From Bibersteinia trehalosi (GTDB lineage: Bacteria; Pseudomonadota; Gammaproteobacteria; Enterobacterales; Pasteurellaceae): a stretch of 64,000 nt of DNA. The notes beneath the pieces were generated by a model. The model was not told where the DNA came from, did not search any database, and worked only from the letters and a program-made list of their open reading frames with translations. The position numbers and the translations under genes are program-made. Below are positions 35,437 to 45,174 of this stretch, in pieces (positions within the stretch are counted from its first letter, which is position 1; each line of letters opens with the position of its first letter). Where the stretch lies: NCBI RefSeq assembly GCF_004346205.1, contig NZ_SMAM01000002.1, positions 62,001 through 126,000 of the forward strand, given 5' to 3'.

Positions 35437-37356
35437 ATGACAAAATTAATTGAAATCTCGGCTCTAAATAAATATGTGGGCAGTGCTGAAAATCCTGCAC
35501 ACATTTTAAAAAATATTAATTTAACTATTGAACAAGGCGACTTTGTGGCAATTATTGGCGCTTCTGGCTCTGGTAAATCCACCCTTATGAATATCCTTGG
35601 TTGCCTAGATACCGCCAGTTCGGGTTCTTACAAAATTGAAGGCGTAGAAACACAACGCCTTTCGAGTAATCAACTTTCTGATCTACGTCAGCGTAAATTT
35701 GGCTTCATTTTCCAACGTTATAACTTACTTTCAAGCCTCAATGCTGTGGAAAATGTCGCTCTCCCTGCCATTTATGCCGGCTTAGAAAATAACGCACGCC
35801 TAAAACGCGGCAAGGAATTATTAGACAAATTAGGTTTAGGTGATAAAGCACAGCATCGCCCTAACCAGCTCTCGGGCGGGCAACAGCAACGAGTGAGTAT
35901 TGCTCGTGCATTAATGAACGGCGGTGAAATTATTCTTGCCGATGAGCCAACAGGGGCGTTGGATTCCAAAAGTGGCGAAACCGTAATGGAAATTTTGCAA
36001 GCGCTACACCAAGAAGGACATACACTCATTTTAGTTACCCACGATCCGCAGATTGCCACTCACGCTGAGCGTATTATTGAGATAAAAGACGGTGCCATTA
36101 TCCGCGATGAGCGGCAAAAAGTGCTTTCAGGAAAACGAGAAGATCATAAACGCCCAGCGAAAAAACCCCGTTTTATCGATCAGCTCATCGAATCTTTTAA
36201 CATGGCAGTCAGTGCTATTCTTGCCCATAAAATGCGCGCATTACTGACTATGCTCGGTATTATTATTGGGATTACCTCGGTGATTTCTGTCGTAGCGCTT
36301 GGCAAAGGTTCTCAAGAACAAATTCTCTCTAATATCAATAACTTAGGCACAAACACAATGAGTGTGTATAACGGTACAGGCTTTGGTGACCGGCGAGCAA
36401 ATTTAACTCGGAATCTCACTATCAGCGATGTCTCGGCATTGGCTCGACAAAACTATGTAGAAAGTGCTACACCAACAAGCTCACACAGCGGCACCATTGT
36501 CTCCGGCAATGTCGCAGTATCTGGGCAAATCAGTGGTGTGGGCGAACAATATTTTGATGTACAAGGCATTACTCTTAAATCGGGCAGATTTTTTTCTGCC
36601 GAAGAGGTGGTACAGTCTGCCCAAGTTGTGGTTATTGATTCCAATACCAAAAATAGCCTGCCGTTTGAAAATCCTCTTGGCGAAATTGTTCTGGTAGATA
36701 AAAAGCCATTACAAATTATTGGTGTTGCCGACAACGAAATGCGTCAGTCCAGCAATTTGAGCCTATGGACACCTTATACTACGCTTATGCAACGTATTTC
36801 TGGTGCAAAACAGATTGACTCTATCACAGTTAAAATTAAAGATAATGTTGAAAGCCAAACGGCAGAAAAAAGCTTAACAGAGCTTTTAACTGCACGTCAT
36901 GGCAAAAAAGATTTCTTTGTGATGAATACCGACACAATCAAACAAACAATAGAAGCAACAACTGGCACAATGACACTACTTATTTCTTCTATTGCATTAA
37001 TCTCACTGGTGGTAGGCGGTATTGGGGTGATGAATATCATGCTTGTTTCTGTTACTGAGCGCACTAAAGAGATTGGTGTGCGTATGGCTATTGGCGCCAA
37101 ACAAGGCAATATTCTGCAACAGTTTTTAATTGAAGCGATTTTAATCTGTTTACTCGGTGGGATAATTGGTATTTTGCTGGCAGCAATGATTATTGTCGGC
37201 TTTAACTACTGGGGAAGCGATTTCAAAATGATTTTATCCCCTGAATCAGTCGTTGTTGCTGTTGTTTGCTCTACCCTTATCGGGGTCATATTTGGTTATA
37301 TTCCCGCACGTAACGCATCCCGTTTAAATCCAATTACCGCTTTAGCACAAGAATAG
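35437..37356 (+). CDS. macB: MacB-type ABC transporter
   Basis: Inner-membrane mechanotransmission ABC transporter, which with MacA and TolC expels macrolides, enterotoxin or envelope components. The product has 639 residues. An N-terminal ATPase domain has GASGSGKSTLMNILG near residue 40, QLSGGQQQRVSIARAL near 140 and ILADEPTGALDSK; then a first membrane helix (ALLTMLGIIIGITSVISVVA near 265), a large periplasmic domain, and three C-terminal helices (from about 515) ending NPITALAQE. macA, usually directly upstream, is missing; cpxA lies 83 bp upstream without a terminator. The start ATG at 35437 abuts an uptake signal and has no clear ribosome-binding site. Confidence 0.92.
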   Translation: MTKLIEISALNKYVGSAENPAHILKNINLTIEQGDFVAIIGASGSGKSTLMNILGCLDTASSGSYKIEGVETQRLSSNQLSDLRQRKFGFIFQRYNLLSSLNAVENVALPAIYAGLENNARLKRGKELLDKLGLGDKAQHRPNQLSGGQQQRVSIARALMNGGEIILADEPTGALDSKSGETVMEILQALHQEGHTLILVTHDPQIATHAERIIEIKDGAIIRDERQKVLSGKREDHKRPAKKPRFIDQLIESFNMAVSAILAHKMRALLTMLGIIIGITSVISVVALGKGSQEQILSNINNLGTNTMSVYNGTGFGDRRANLTRNLTISDVSALARQNYVESATPTSSHSGTIVSGNVAVSGQISGVGEQYFDVQGITLKSGRFFSAEEVVQSAQVVVIDSNTKNSLPFENPLGEIVLVDKKPLQIIGVADNEMRQSSNLSLWTPYTTLMQRISGAKQIDSITVKIKDNVESQTAEKSLTELLTARHGKKDFFVMNTDTIKQTIEATTGTMTLLISSIALISLVVGGIGVMNIMLVSVTERTKEIGVRMAIGAKQGNILQQFLIEAILICLLGGIIGILLAAMIIVGFNYWGSDFKMILSPESVVVAVVCSTLIGVIFGYIPARNASRLNPITALAQE

Positions 37357-37365
37357 GAACTTTTC

Positions 37366-38136
37366 ATGTTAAACAATCTTGAATTAGAAAAAATCTTAGA
37401 TGCCAAACTCAATAGTCGTGAAATTTCGGATTATGCACCGAACGGCTTACAAGTAGAAGGGAAAGCAGAAATCCGCAAAATTATTACCGGAGTAACCGCT
37501 ACATTGCCGCTAATTGAAAAAGCGATTGAGAAAAATGCTGATGCCATTTTAGTCCACCACGGTTATTTCTGGAAAAGTGAAAATCCGTGCATTCGTGGTA
37601 TGAAAGGTAAACGAATCAAAGCGTTATTACAAAATGAGATCAACCTATTTGGCTACCACTTACCCCTAGATATCCATTTAGAACTGGGTAACAATGCTCA
37701 GCTTGCCAAACATATCGGTGCCATAAATTTACAAGGTATGGAAGATAAACCCAATTCAATTCCCATTATCGCAGAATTCGACACAGCTATTTCTGCGCAA
37801 AAATTAAAACAGCGTCTAGAACAGGCGCTACAACGCCCTGTGATTTTATGTGATGAGTTTGTGTGTGAAAGCTGGCATAAGCCAATAAAAAAAGTGGGCA
37901 TTTGCTCTGGCGGTGGACAAGGTTATATCGATCTTGCCTTTGAAAAGGGCTGTGATGCTTTTATCAGCGGTGAGATTTCTGAACAAACTACCCACTCTGC
38001 GCGAGAACAAGGCATTTACTATTTCGCGTGCGGGCATCATGCAACGGAAAGGGATGGCATTAAAGCGCTTGGAAAATGGCTAGCAGAAACCTATACATTA
38101 GATGTTGAATTTATTGATATAGATAATCCTGCCTAA
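37366..38136 (+). CDS. Nif3-like dinuclear metal centre protein (YbgI family)
   Basis: Cytoplasmic hexameric ring protein of the Nif3/YbgI family with two metals per subunit. E. coli YbgI has been linked to metal-dependent hydrolase activity, but the cellular role is uncertain. The product has 256 residues. Metal-site histidines are seen in LVHHGYFWK near residue 65, GYHLPLDIHLELGNNAQLAK near 92 and GHHATERDGIKALGKWL near 223. It starts 9 bp after macB on the same strand, so it is probably in the cpxRA-macB transcript. A strong terminator follows. Confidence 0.92.
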   Translation: MLNNLELEKILDAKLNSREISDYAPNGLQVEGKAEIRKIITGVTATLPLIEKAIEKNADAILVHHGYFWKSENPCIRGMKGKRIKALLQNEINLFGYHLPLDIHLELGNNAQLAKHIGAINLQGMEDKPNSIPIIAEFDTAISAQKLKQRLEQALQRPVILCDEFVCESWHKPIKKVGICSGGGQGYIDLAFEKGCDAFISGEISEQTTHSAREQGIYYFACGHHATERDGIKALGKWLAETYTLDVEFIDIDNPA

Positions 38137-38154
38137 TTTTGCATTTTTTCAGCC

Positions 38155-38197
38155 AAAACAGCCGCTTGACTCTAATTAGGGACAAGCGGCTGTTTTT
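38155..38197. terminator. Terminator built from paired uptake signals, between nif3-like gene and gltA
   Basis: Perfect 14-base-pair stem AAAACAGCCGCTTG / CAAGCGGCTGTTTT with a 14-base loop, then TTTT. The arms are uptake-signal variants (GCGGC instead of GCGGT). Works in both directions between converging genes. Confidence 0.88.
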
Positions 38198-38217
38198 GCC
38201 CATTTTTTTGCAAAATA

Positions 38218-39498
38218 TTACTCAATATGTCGTTCTTTATGTCCTGTGTAAATCTGTCTTGGGCGAACAATCTTCAGGCTCTCTTCATACATTTCACGCC
38301 AATTGGCAATCCAGCCGACCGTTCTTGCTAAAGCAAAAATCACCGTAAACATAGATGTCGGAATACCGATAGCTTGTAAAATTATGCCAGAATAGAAATC
38401 GACATTTGGATAGAGCTTGCGCTCAATAAAATAAAGATCACTTAACGCAATGCGCTCTAATTCCATTGCCACTTCTAGCAACGGGGTATTTACCCCTAAT
38501 TCTTTCAACACCTCATGGCATGTTTCTCGCATCACCTTCGCACGCGGATCGTAATTTTTATACACTCGATGCCCAAATCCCATTAAACGGAAAGGATCAT
38601 TTTTATCTTTCGCACGAGCAATAAATTCTGGAATGCGATCTACCGTGCCAATTTCTTGTAGCATTTTGATGCACGCTTCATTCGCGCCACCGTGCGCCGC
38701 TCCCCAAAGTGATGCAATACCGGCAGCAATACAAGCAAACGGATTTGGTCCTGAAGATGCCACACTGCGCACTGAGGAAGTAGAAGCATTCTGTTCATGG
38801 TCGGCATGCAAGGTGAAAATTCTGTCCATTGCCCGTTCTAATACCGGATTGACTACATAAGGTTCACACGGGGTGGCAAACATCATATATAAAAAATTGC
38901 CTGCATAAGATAGGTGATTTTGCGGATACATAAACGGACGACCTACGCTATATTTGTAGCATATCGCGGCTAAGGTCGGCATTTTTGCCAACAAGCGAAT
39001 GGCTGTTAGCTCACGGGATTTATCACAACTGGTATCGACCAAATCGTTATAAAATGCCGCTAAAGTACTCGCCGCGCCACACAGCATCGCCATCGGATGC
39101 GAATCTCGGCGGAAGCCTTGGAACATTTTGGTAAATTGCTCATTAACCATATAGTGCGAAGCAATTTCTTTTTTAAACGCCGCAAATTCTGCTGCATTCG
39201 GCAATTCTCCATTCAATAATAAATAAGCCACTTCAAGATAATTCTTTTTCGTGGCTAACTCATCAATCGGATAGCCTCGATGCAATAAAATGCCTTGCTC
39301 ACCATCAATATAGGTAATGCTGGATTCACATAATGCCGTAGAGGTTAAACCTTGATCGTAAGTAAACAATTGATTTTTTTGCAGCATATCAACACCTATC
39401 GCATGATAGCCCAAGTTACTTTCATAAACTGGCAGTTCAATCACACGTCCATCATTAATATGCAGTTCAGCTTTTAAAGTAGGATGTAGTTTTGGCAT
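38218..39498 (-). CDS. gltA: Citrate synthase (hexameric, NADH-regulated type)
   Basis: Condenses oxaloacetate with acetyl-CoA to citrate. The product has 426 residues; E. coli GltA has 427. Seen are the N-terminal small domain of type II enzymes, [17 protein letters not shown] near residue 68, the catalytic His in [14 protein letters not shown] near 229, [14 protein letters not shown] near 305 and the Asp region [10 protein letters not shown] near 362. Many Pasteurellaceae lack this enzyme, so its presence with acnB and icd is notable. The ATG at 39498 has AAGGAGT upstream on the minus strand. It is third of icd-acnB-gltA. Confidence 0.96.
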   Translation of the reverse strand: MPKLHPTLKAELHINDGRVIELPVYESNLGYHAIGVDMLQKNQLFTYDQGLTSTALCESSITYIDGEQGILLHRGYPIDELATKKNYLEVAYLLLNGELPNAAEFAAFKKEIASHYMVNEQFTKMFQGFRRDSHPMAMLCGAASTLAAFYNDLVDTSCDKSRELTAIRLLAKMPTLAAICYKYSVGRPFMYPQNHLSYAGNFLYMMFATPCEPYVVNPVLERAMDRIFTLHADHEQNASTSSVRSVASSGPNPFACIAAGIASLWGAAHGGANEACIKMLQEIGTVDRIPEFIARAKDKNDPFRLMGFGHRVYKNYDPRAKVMRETCHEVLKELGVNTPLLEVAMELERIALSDLYFIERKLYPNVDFYSGIILQAIGIPTSMFTVIFALARTVGWIANWREMYEESLKIVRPRQIYTGHKERHIE

Positions 39499-39537
39499 AG
39501 GATTACTCCTTATTGATATTTTGTTTTGAAAGTAGAT

Positions 39538-39558
39538 GTCGGGCTATTTACGCCCGAC
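39538..39558. repeat. Short inverted repeat between acnB and gltA
   Basis: GTCGGGC / GCCCGAC, seven base pairs with a seven-base loop. It touches an exact uptake signal (39557-39565). It may be a remnant of the GC-rich repeat family seen before metB and around citXG. Confidence 0.5.
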
Positions 39559-39565
39559 AAGCGGT
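39557..39565 (+). repeat. Uptake signal core between acnB and gltA
   Basis: ACAAGCGGT followed by GGCATTTCGGC, in the 92-bp gap of the icd-acnB-gltA cluster. Confidence 0.8.
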
Positions 39566-39590
39566 GGCATTTCGGCAATTTTTTGCCACA

Positions 39591-42194
39591 TTACGCCGCT
39601 GTTTGGAAAATCACATTTCCTGCTTTTTGGGTGTAGCGATTAATTTGGTCAAAATTCATATAACGATAAGTATCTTCTTTATCATTATCTAAACGCTGCA
39701 CATAATCCAAATATTCCTCCGGTGTTGGTATGCGACCAAGCAATGCACACACAGCCGAAAGCTCAGCAGAAGCAAGATACACAAAGGCATCTTTACCCAT
39801 ACGGTTTGGGAAATTACGGGTAGAGGTAGAAATGACTGTTGCACCATCCGCAACACGGGCTTGATTCCCCATGCAGAGTGAGCATCCCGGTACTTCGATT
39901 CTCGCACCACTCTTACCAAAAATGCTGTAATAGCCCTCATCTGAAAGCAGGCTTGCATCCATTTTTGTCGGTGGTACAACCCATAAGCGCGTTGGGATCG
40001 CACCTTGGTGCTGGCTCAATAATTTACCCGCTGCACGGAAATGACCGATATTGGTCATACAAGAGCCGATAAATACCTCATCAACTTTATTACCTTGTAC
40101 GTCTGAGAGTAAGCGGGCATCATCAGGATCGTTCGGTGCACAAACTATCGGTTGTTTAATTTCATTCAAATCAATGTCGATCACCGCCGCATACTCGGCA
40201 TCTGCATCCGCTTCCAGCAATTGAGGATTGGCAAGCCACGCTTCCATTGCCTGAATACGGCGCATCAGTGTTCTCACATCGCCATAACCTTCGGCAATCA
40301 TCCATTTCAGCAAAACAATATTGGAATTGAGATACTCAATAATCGGCGCCTTATCCAATTTAATGGTGCAAGCCGCTGCAGAGCGTTCTGCCGAAGCATC
40401 AGAAAGCTCAAAAGCTTGTTCCACTTTCAAATGTTCCAAACCTTCAATTTCAAGGATACGCCCTGAAAAAATATTTTTCTTGCCGGCTTTTTCTACCGTC
40501 AGCAAACCTTGTTGGATGGCATAGTAAGGAATCGCATGTACAAGATCACGCAGCGTAATCCCTGGTTGCATCTCACCTTTAAAGCGAACCAATACTGACT
40601 CCGGCATATCCAACGGCATCACACCGGTTGCCGCGGCGAAAGCCACTAGGCCAGAACCGGCAGGGAATGAAATCCCGATGGGAAAACGCGTATGAGAGTC
40701 ACCGCCTGTGCCTACCGTATCAGGTAACAACATGCGATTCAGCCACGAATGGATAACACCATCCCCTGGGCGAAGTGAAACCCCACCACGATTCATAATA
40801 AAATCAGGTAAGGTGTGATGTGTCACTACATCAACGGGTTTTGGATAGGCTGCTGTATGGCAAAAGGATTGCATAACAAGATCTGCGGAAAAGCCTAAGC
40901 ACGCTAAATCTTTCAATTCGTCACGGGTCATCGGGCCAGTAGTATCTTGCGAACCCACACTAGTCATTCTCGGCTCACAGTACTGCCCTGCACGAATCCC
41001 CTCTACACCACAAGCGCGCCCTACCATTTTTTGAGCAAGCGTATAACCCCGGGTATTCTCTCCTGCAGTTTGTGGCTTCACGAACACTTCGCTTTCAGGC
41101 AGCCCTAATTCAACACGAGCTTTATGAGTTAAACCGCGTCCGATAATAAGTGGAATACGTCCTCCCGCTCGCACTTCATCTAACAACACTTCCGTTTTTA
41201 AGCAAAATTCTGCTAAAACCTGACCGCTTGTATGCGCACAGATTTTGCCTTCATAAGGATAAAGATCGATAATATCGCCCATATTGAGTTTAGAAACATC
41301 CACCTCAATAGGGAGTGAACCCGCATCTTCCATCGTATTAAAGAAAATCGGCGCAATTTTGCCACCTAACACCACGCCACTAGCGCGTTTGTTAGGAATA
41401 TAAGGAATATCCTCCCCCATCAGCCATAACACAGAGTTGGTTGCCGATTTGCGTGAAGAGCCCGTTCCTACCACATCGCCTACATAAACCAATGGAAAGC
41501 CTTTCTCTTTTAAACGCGCAATCTGTTTCATCGGCCCAATTGCACCGGCTTCATCCGGCTCAATCCCCTCACGCGGATTTTTCAGCATAGCAAGGGCATG
41601 CAGAGGAATATCTGGACGAGACCACGCATCTTGAGCAGGTGAGAGATCATCAGTATTGGTTTCTCCGCTGACTTTAAATACCGTTAAAGTGATTTTTTCT
41701 GCCAATTTTGGCCGTGATAAAAACCATTCGGCATCTGCCCAAGATTGTAAAACTTGTTGCGCATATGAATTGCCATTGCGAGCTTTTTCCACCACATCGT
41801 GGAAATTATCGAACATCAAAAGGGTAAAAGAGAGGGCATGCACAGCGATGGGAGCAAGTTCAGGATTATCCAAAGCCTGAATTAAAGGCTCAATATTGTA
41901 GCCACCTTGCATTGTGCCAAGCAGCTCTACCGCACGTTGTGGACTAATCAGTGGTGAAAGGACTTCGCCTTTCGCAATGGATGCCAAAAAAGAGGCTTTA
42001 ACATAAGCGGCTTCATCCACACCTGCAGGAATGCGATTTTCCAATAGCTCGATTAAAATTGCTTCTTCCCCTAGCGGTGGTGCTTTTAATAATTCAACCA
42101 GTTGGGCAACCTGCTCAGCATTTAGTGGTAGCGGCACAATGCCTTGCTTAGCCCGTTCTGCAACTTGTAAGTGGTAATCTTTTAAAAATGACAT
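39591..42194 (-). CDS. acnB: Aconitate hydratase B
   Basis: Interconverts citrate and isocitrate through a [4Fe-4S] cluster; the apo-form can bind RNA in E. coli. From the ATG at 42194 the product has 867 residues (E. coli 865). The AcnB order is seen: N-terminal HEAT-like domain (about 1-160), swivel domain ([20 protein letters not shown] near 240), then the catalytic core with [19 protein letters not shown] near 500. Cluster cysteines are in [12 protein letters not shown] near 709 and [10 protein letters not shown] near 768. GGGGGAGT sits just before the chosen ATG; the upstream TTG-type extension is rejected. Lies between icd and gltA. Confidence 0.96.
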   Translation of the reverse strand: MSFLKDYHLQVAERAKQGIVPLPLNAEQVAQLVELLKAPPLGEEAILIELLENRIPAGVDEAAYVKASFLASIAKGEVLSPLISPQRAVELLGTMQGGYNIEPLIQALDNPELAPIAVHALSFTLLMFDNFHDVVEKARNGNSYAQQVLQSWADAEWFLSRPKLAEKITLTVFKVSGETNTDDLSPAQDAWSRPDIPLHALAMLKNPREGIEPDEAGAIGPMKQIARLKEKGFPLVYVGDVVGTGSSRKSATNSVLWLMGEDIPYIPNKRASGVVLGGKIAPIFFNTMEDAGSLPIEVDVSKLNMGDIIDLYPYEGKICAHTSGQVLAEFCLKTEVLLDEVRAGGRIPLIIGRGLTHKARVELGLPESEVFVKPQTAGENTRGYTLAQKMVGRACGVEGIRAGQYCEPRMTSVGSQDTTGPMTRDELKDLACLGFSADLVMQSFCHTAAYPKPVDVVTHHTLPDFIMNRGGVSLRPGDGVIHSWLNRMLLPDTVGTGGDSHTRFPIGISFPAGSGLVAFAAATGVMPLDMPESVLVRFKGEMQPGITLRDLVHAIPYYAIQQGLLTVEKAGKKNIFSGRILEIEGLEHLKVEQAFELSDASAERSAAACTIKLDKAPIIEYLNSNIVLLKWMIAEGYGDVRTLMRRIQAMEAWLANPQLLEADADAEYAAVIDIDLNEIKQPIVCAPNDPDDARLLSDVQGNKVDEVFIGSCMTNIGHFRAAGKLLSQHQGAIPTRLWVVPPTKMDASLLSDEGYYSIFGKSGARIEVPGCSLCMGNQARVADGATVISTSTRNFPNRMGKDAFVYLASAELSAVCALLGRIPTPEEYLDYVQRLDNDKEDTYRYMNFDQINRYTQKAGNVIFQTAA
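41223..41231 (-). repeat. Uptake signal core inside acnB
   Basis: ACCGCTTGT on the plus strand within the swivel-domain codons of acnB, showing that the signal is tolerated in a conserved gene. Confidence 0.8.
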
Positions 42195-42269
42195 ACTTAC
42201 TCCCCCAATCAATAATTAACAAATAATATTCGCTAAAAAGCAAAAAAACCGCAGGTTAAATTCAGATTA

Positions 42270-42278
42270 ACAAGCGGT
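42270..42278 (+). repeat. Uptake signal core between icd and acnB
   Basis: ACAAGCGGT followed by CTTTTTCC, in the 111-bp gap. A minor stem with AAAACCGC at 42246 is possible. Confidence 0.8.
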
Positions 42279-42305
42279 CTTTTTCCTCCCATAATTTGCA
42301 AAACC

Positions 42306-43553
42306 TTACATATTTGCCACAATATCTGCGGCAAATTCAGAAGTTGAACGAAGTGTTGCGTTAGCTAATGTTTCAGCAAAATCAAATGTCACTGTTTTCG
42401 CTGCAATTGTTTTTGACACCGCATTCACCACCAGATCAGCGGCTTCTACCCATCCTAGGTGGCGTAACATCATTTCACCGCTTAAAATAAGAGAACCGGG
42501 GTTGGCCTTATTGTGCCCTGCAATTTTAGGTGCAGTACCATGGGTCGCCTCAAAAATTGCAGCCTCTGCGCCGATATTTGCGCCTGGTGAAATACCAATT
42601 CCACCTACTTGTGCCGCCAGCGCGTCGGAAATATAGTCGCCATTGAGATTAAGTGTAGCGATAACATCATAATCAGCAGGATGTAATAACGCCTCTTGCA
42701 AAAACGCATCAGCAATACAATCTTTGATAATAATTTGTTTGCCTGTTCTTGGGTGAATTAGACGATGCCAACTGCCTCCTTCTAACGGCTCCGCACCAAA
42801 TTCTTTTGCAACTTGGTAGCCCCACTCTTTAAATGCGCCTTCGGTAAATTTCATAATGTTGCCTTTGTGTACCAAAGTTAAAGAGTCACGATCATTATCG
42901 ATCACATATTGCAATGCAGCCCGTACTAAGCGTTGCGTGCCTTGCTTAGAAACAGGTTTAATCCCGATCCCACATTCTTGACTAAAGCGGATTTTGGTGA
43001 CACCCATTTCCTGCTGTAAAAACGTAATGATCTTCTGCGCTTCAGCAGACCCTGCCTGCCACTCTATGCCAGCATAAATATCTTCAGAATTCTCACGAAA
43101 AATGACCATATCAACCAATTCCGGTTGTTTTACTGGACTTGGCGTACCTTCATAATAACGAATCGGACGTAGGCAGTTATATAAATCCAAGCCTTGACGC
43201 ATTGCCACATTTAATGAACGGATACCTCCGCCTACCGGTGTCATTAGCGGACCTTTAATCGCAACGTGATATTTTTGAATGAGCTCCAGGGTTTCTGCTG
43301 GTAACCATGTACCTTCACCATATTTTTGATTGGCTTTTTCACCCGCATAAATTTCCAGCCATTCAATTTTGCGACTACTACCGTATGCTTTTTCCACTGC
43401 GGCATTAATGACCGTTTGCATTGCGGGGGTCACATCAACCCCTATACCATCCCCCTCAATAAAAGGAATAATCGGATGAGTTGGCACATTTAAAGAACCA
43501 TCTATGTTCAACTTAATCGCTTCGCCAGATAAAGGTTGTTTCACATATTGCAT
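42306..43553 (-). CDS. icd: Isocitrate dehydrogenase with unusual coenzyme pocket
   Basis: Oxidative decarboxylation of isocitrate to 2-oxoglutarate. The product has 415 residues and aligns without gaps to the C-terminus of E. coli Icd. Seen are the substrate loop [15 protein letters not shown] (the Ser phosphorylated by AceK in E. coli), [29 protein letters not shown], and [16 protein letters not shown]. By E. coli numbering the coenzyme residues read Lys344 (NADP type), Ile345 and Ala351 (NAD type), Phe391 and Glu395 (neither type). Preference for NADP is therefore doubtful. No aceK is in the window. Promoter-like TTGCAA-17-TATAAA and GGAGG precede the ATG at 43553. Confidence 0.94.
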   Translation of the reverse strand: MQYVKQPLSGEAIKLNIDGSLNVPTHPIIPFIEGDGIGVDVTPAMQTVINAAVEKAYGSSRKIEWLEIYAGEKANQKYGEGTWLPAETLELIQKYHVAIKGPLMTPVGGGIRSLNVAMRQGLDLYNCLRPIRYYEGTPSPVKQPELVDMVIFRENSEDIYAGIEWQAGSAEAQKIITFLQQEMGVTKIRFSQECGIGIKPVSKQGTQRLVRAALQYVIDNDRDSLTLVHKGNIMKFTEGAFKEWGYQVAKEFGAEPLEGGSWHRLIHPRTGKQIIIKDCIADAFLQEALLHPADYDVIATLNLNGDYISDALAAQVGGIGISPGANIGAEAAIFEATHGTAPKIAGHNKANPGSLILSGEMMLRHLGWVEAADLVVNAVSKTIAAKTVTFDFAETLANATLRSTSEFAADIVANM

Positions 43554-43580
43554 AGCATCCTCCTTTCGGAAATTTGTCTA

Positions 43581-43609
43581 TTTATAATCCAATAAACAAT
43601 AATTTGCAA
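43581..43609 (-). promoter_or_regulatory. Sigma-70 promoter of icd
   Basis: On the minus strand, TTGCAA (43609-43604), a 17-bp spacer and TATAAA (43586-43581), about 28 bp before the icd start. Four and five of six consensus bases match. Confidence 0.6.
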
Positions 43610-43673
43610 CATATTTTTAACACAAAGATAACAAATAAGCATTTTTAAAAACAATTTATTGCGATTGCCATAA

Positions 43674-43708
43674 AAAAAGCAGGGTGCTTTAATCTGCACC
43701 CTGCTTTT
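43674..43708 (-). terminator. Terminator of the citrate operon
   Basis: Perfect stem AAAAGCAGGGTGC / GCACCCTGCTTTT with an eight-base loop; on the minus strand it is followed by TTTTTTT. It lies 16 bp after the citT-like stop codon and separates the citrate lyase operon from icd. Confidence 0.9.
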
Positions 43709-43724
43709 CTATTTGAAATATAAT

Positions 43725-45164
43725 TTACAACCAGCCCATGCCAAGCAGTAATTCCCACCATGCAATACCCACTGTACAGTGAATAATTAAGCTACCAAAT
43801 GCAATAATTGCTCCTGCGATCCACCACGATTTAATATCATTATACCCCGCACCAAAAGTGATTGGACCTGGGCCACCACCATAGTGAGTGACAGAACCAC
43901 CATAGGAGTTAGCAAATAACAGCCCTATCGTCAGTAGTTCTACTGGTGCACCAGCAACTTTACCTACTGTTGCAAATACTGGTACCATTGCCGCAACATA
44001 AGCACCACCGGAAGCAAATAAATAACGAACCGCCACACTTAAGGTTAAAATCACAAGTAAAGCAATAATGCCATGGTCACCAAAATTGATGCTTGCTTGC
44101 ATGGTATCTGCAAGCCATTTAAAGAAACCTGCTTTATCTAAGATAGAAGACATCCCAATAATGCCGCCATACCAGATTAAGGTATCCCAACCAGCCTTAT
44201 TTTTACGGACATCATCCCAGCTGACAATATTTAAGAACACACATAACACCATGGTGATTAATGCAACAGTCGTTGCACTCACACCTAATTCTTTTGCAAA
44301 GATCCAAGCAAACAGTGCGCCAAAGAAGAGTACAGACAAGAATTTTTCACGTAAGCTCATTGGGCCTAATCCCGCTAAACCTTCTTGAGCAATGGTTTTA
44401 TTATCCACCTCTTTTAATTCTGGTGGCGCAACAAAATAACAAACCAATGGAATTAAGAATAAGCACAGTAGCCCTGGTACACTGGCTGCTAAAAACCATT
44501 TTACCCAGTCAAGTTCAAAACCTAAAATTGGCGCCATAATAGAAAGTGCTAGTGCATTCGGAGCCATTGCCGTTAAGAAAATATAGCTCGTTGTTTTTAC
44601 CACCATATAAACATTCATTAACAGATAGCGCCCTGCCTTTTTCGGACTTTTCTCAGGATCAGAGCCAAGTGTTACAGCCACGCTGTTAATGATCGGGAAG
44701 ACAATCCCCCCTGCTCGCGCAGTGTTCGATGGCGTTGCCGGCGATAAAAGTAGATCTAAAAACATGGTCACATAACCTAAACGTAATGTTGTATGACCAA
44801 ACATTCCAATTAAATGATAGGCAATTCGCTTACCTAATCCTGTGATCACAAATGCCGAGCTCATGGTAAAAGCCGTGAAAATTAGCCAAGTAGTAGGTGA
44901 TTGATAGCCACTTAGCGCCTGTCCAGCTTTAACAAATTCCCCAGCTCCACTGGTATTACCAATAGTTGCCATAGAAAGTGCTACCGCAGTGAGCAAAATA
45001 ACTGGCTCACCATAAGGCTTTAAGATGAGCCCTAAAATGGTGGCAAGATAGATCCCAAATAAACGCCACGCAATTAAGGATAAACCCTCTGGCGCAGGGA
45101 GCAAAAAGACAACAATCGGAATCGCCGCCATAATTGCAAGTTTGGCATTTTTAGATAAAGCCAT
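43725..45164 (-). CDS. DASS family citrate/dicarboxylate transporter (CitT-like)
   Basis: Inner-membrane carrier of the divalent anion:sodium symporter family, 479 residues, about twelve helices. Seen are LLSPATPSNTARAGGIVFPI near residue 137 and SYGGSVTHYGGGPGPITFGA near 415, matching the two SNT-type ligand loops of CitT-like proteins. It is the last gene of the citrate lyase operon, 10 bp after citXG. By position it is likely a citrate:succinate antiporter, as for E. coli CitT. A 2-oxoglutarate/malate type carrier (SodiT1) is closely related and cannot be excluded, so no symbol is given. Confidence 0.85.
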   Translation of the reverse strand: MALSKNAKLAIMAAIPIVVFLLPAPEGLSLIAWRLFGIYLATILGLILKPYGEPVILLTAVALSMATIGNTSGAGEFVKAGQALSGYQSPTTWLIFTAFTMSSAFVITGLGKRIAYHLIGMFGHTTLRLGYVTMFLDLLLSPATPSNTARAGGIVFPIINSVAVTLGSDPEKSPKKAGRYLLMNVYMVVKTTSYIFLTAMAPNALALSIMAPILGFELDWVKWFLAASVPGLLCLFLIPLVCYFVAPPELKEVDNKTIAQEGLAGLGPMSLREKFLSVLFFGALFAWIFAKELGVSATTVALITMVLCVFLNIVSWDDVRKNKAGWDTLIWYGGIIGMSSILDKAGFFKWLADTMQASINFGDHGIIALLVILTLSVAVRYLFASGGAYVAAMVPVFATVGKVAGAPVELLTIGLLFANSYGGSVTHYGGGPGPITFGAGYNDIKSWWIAGAIIAFGSLIIHCTVGIAWWELLLGMGWL

Positions 45165-45174
45165 AGTTGTTACC

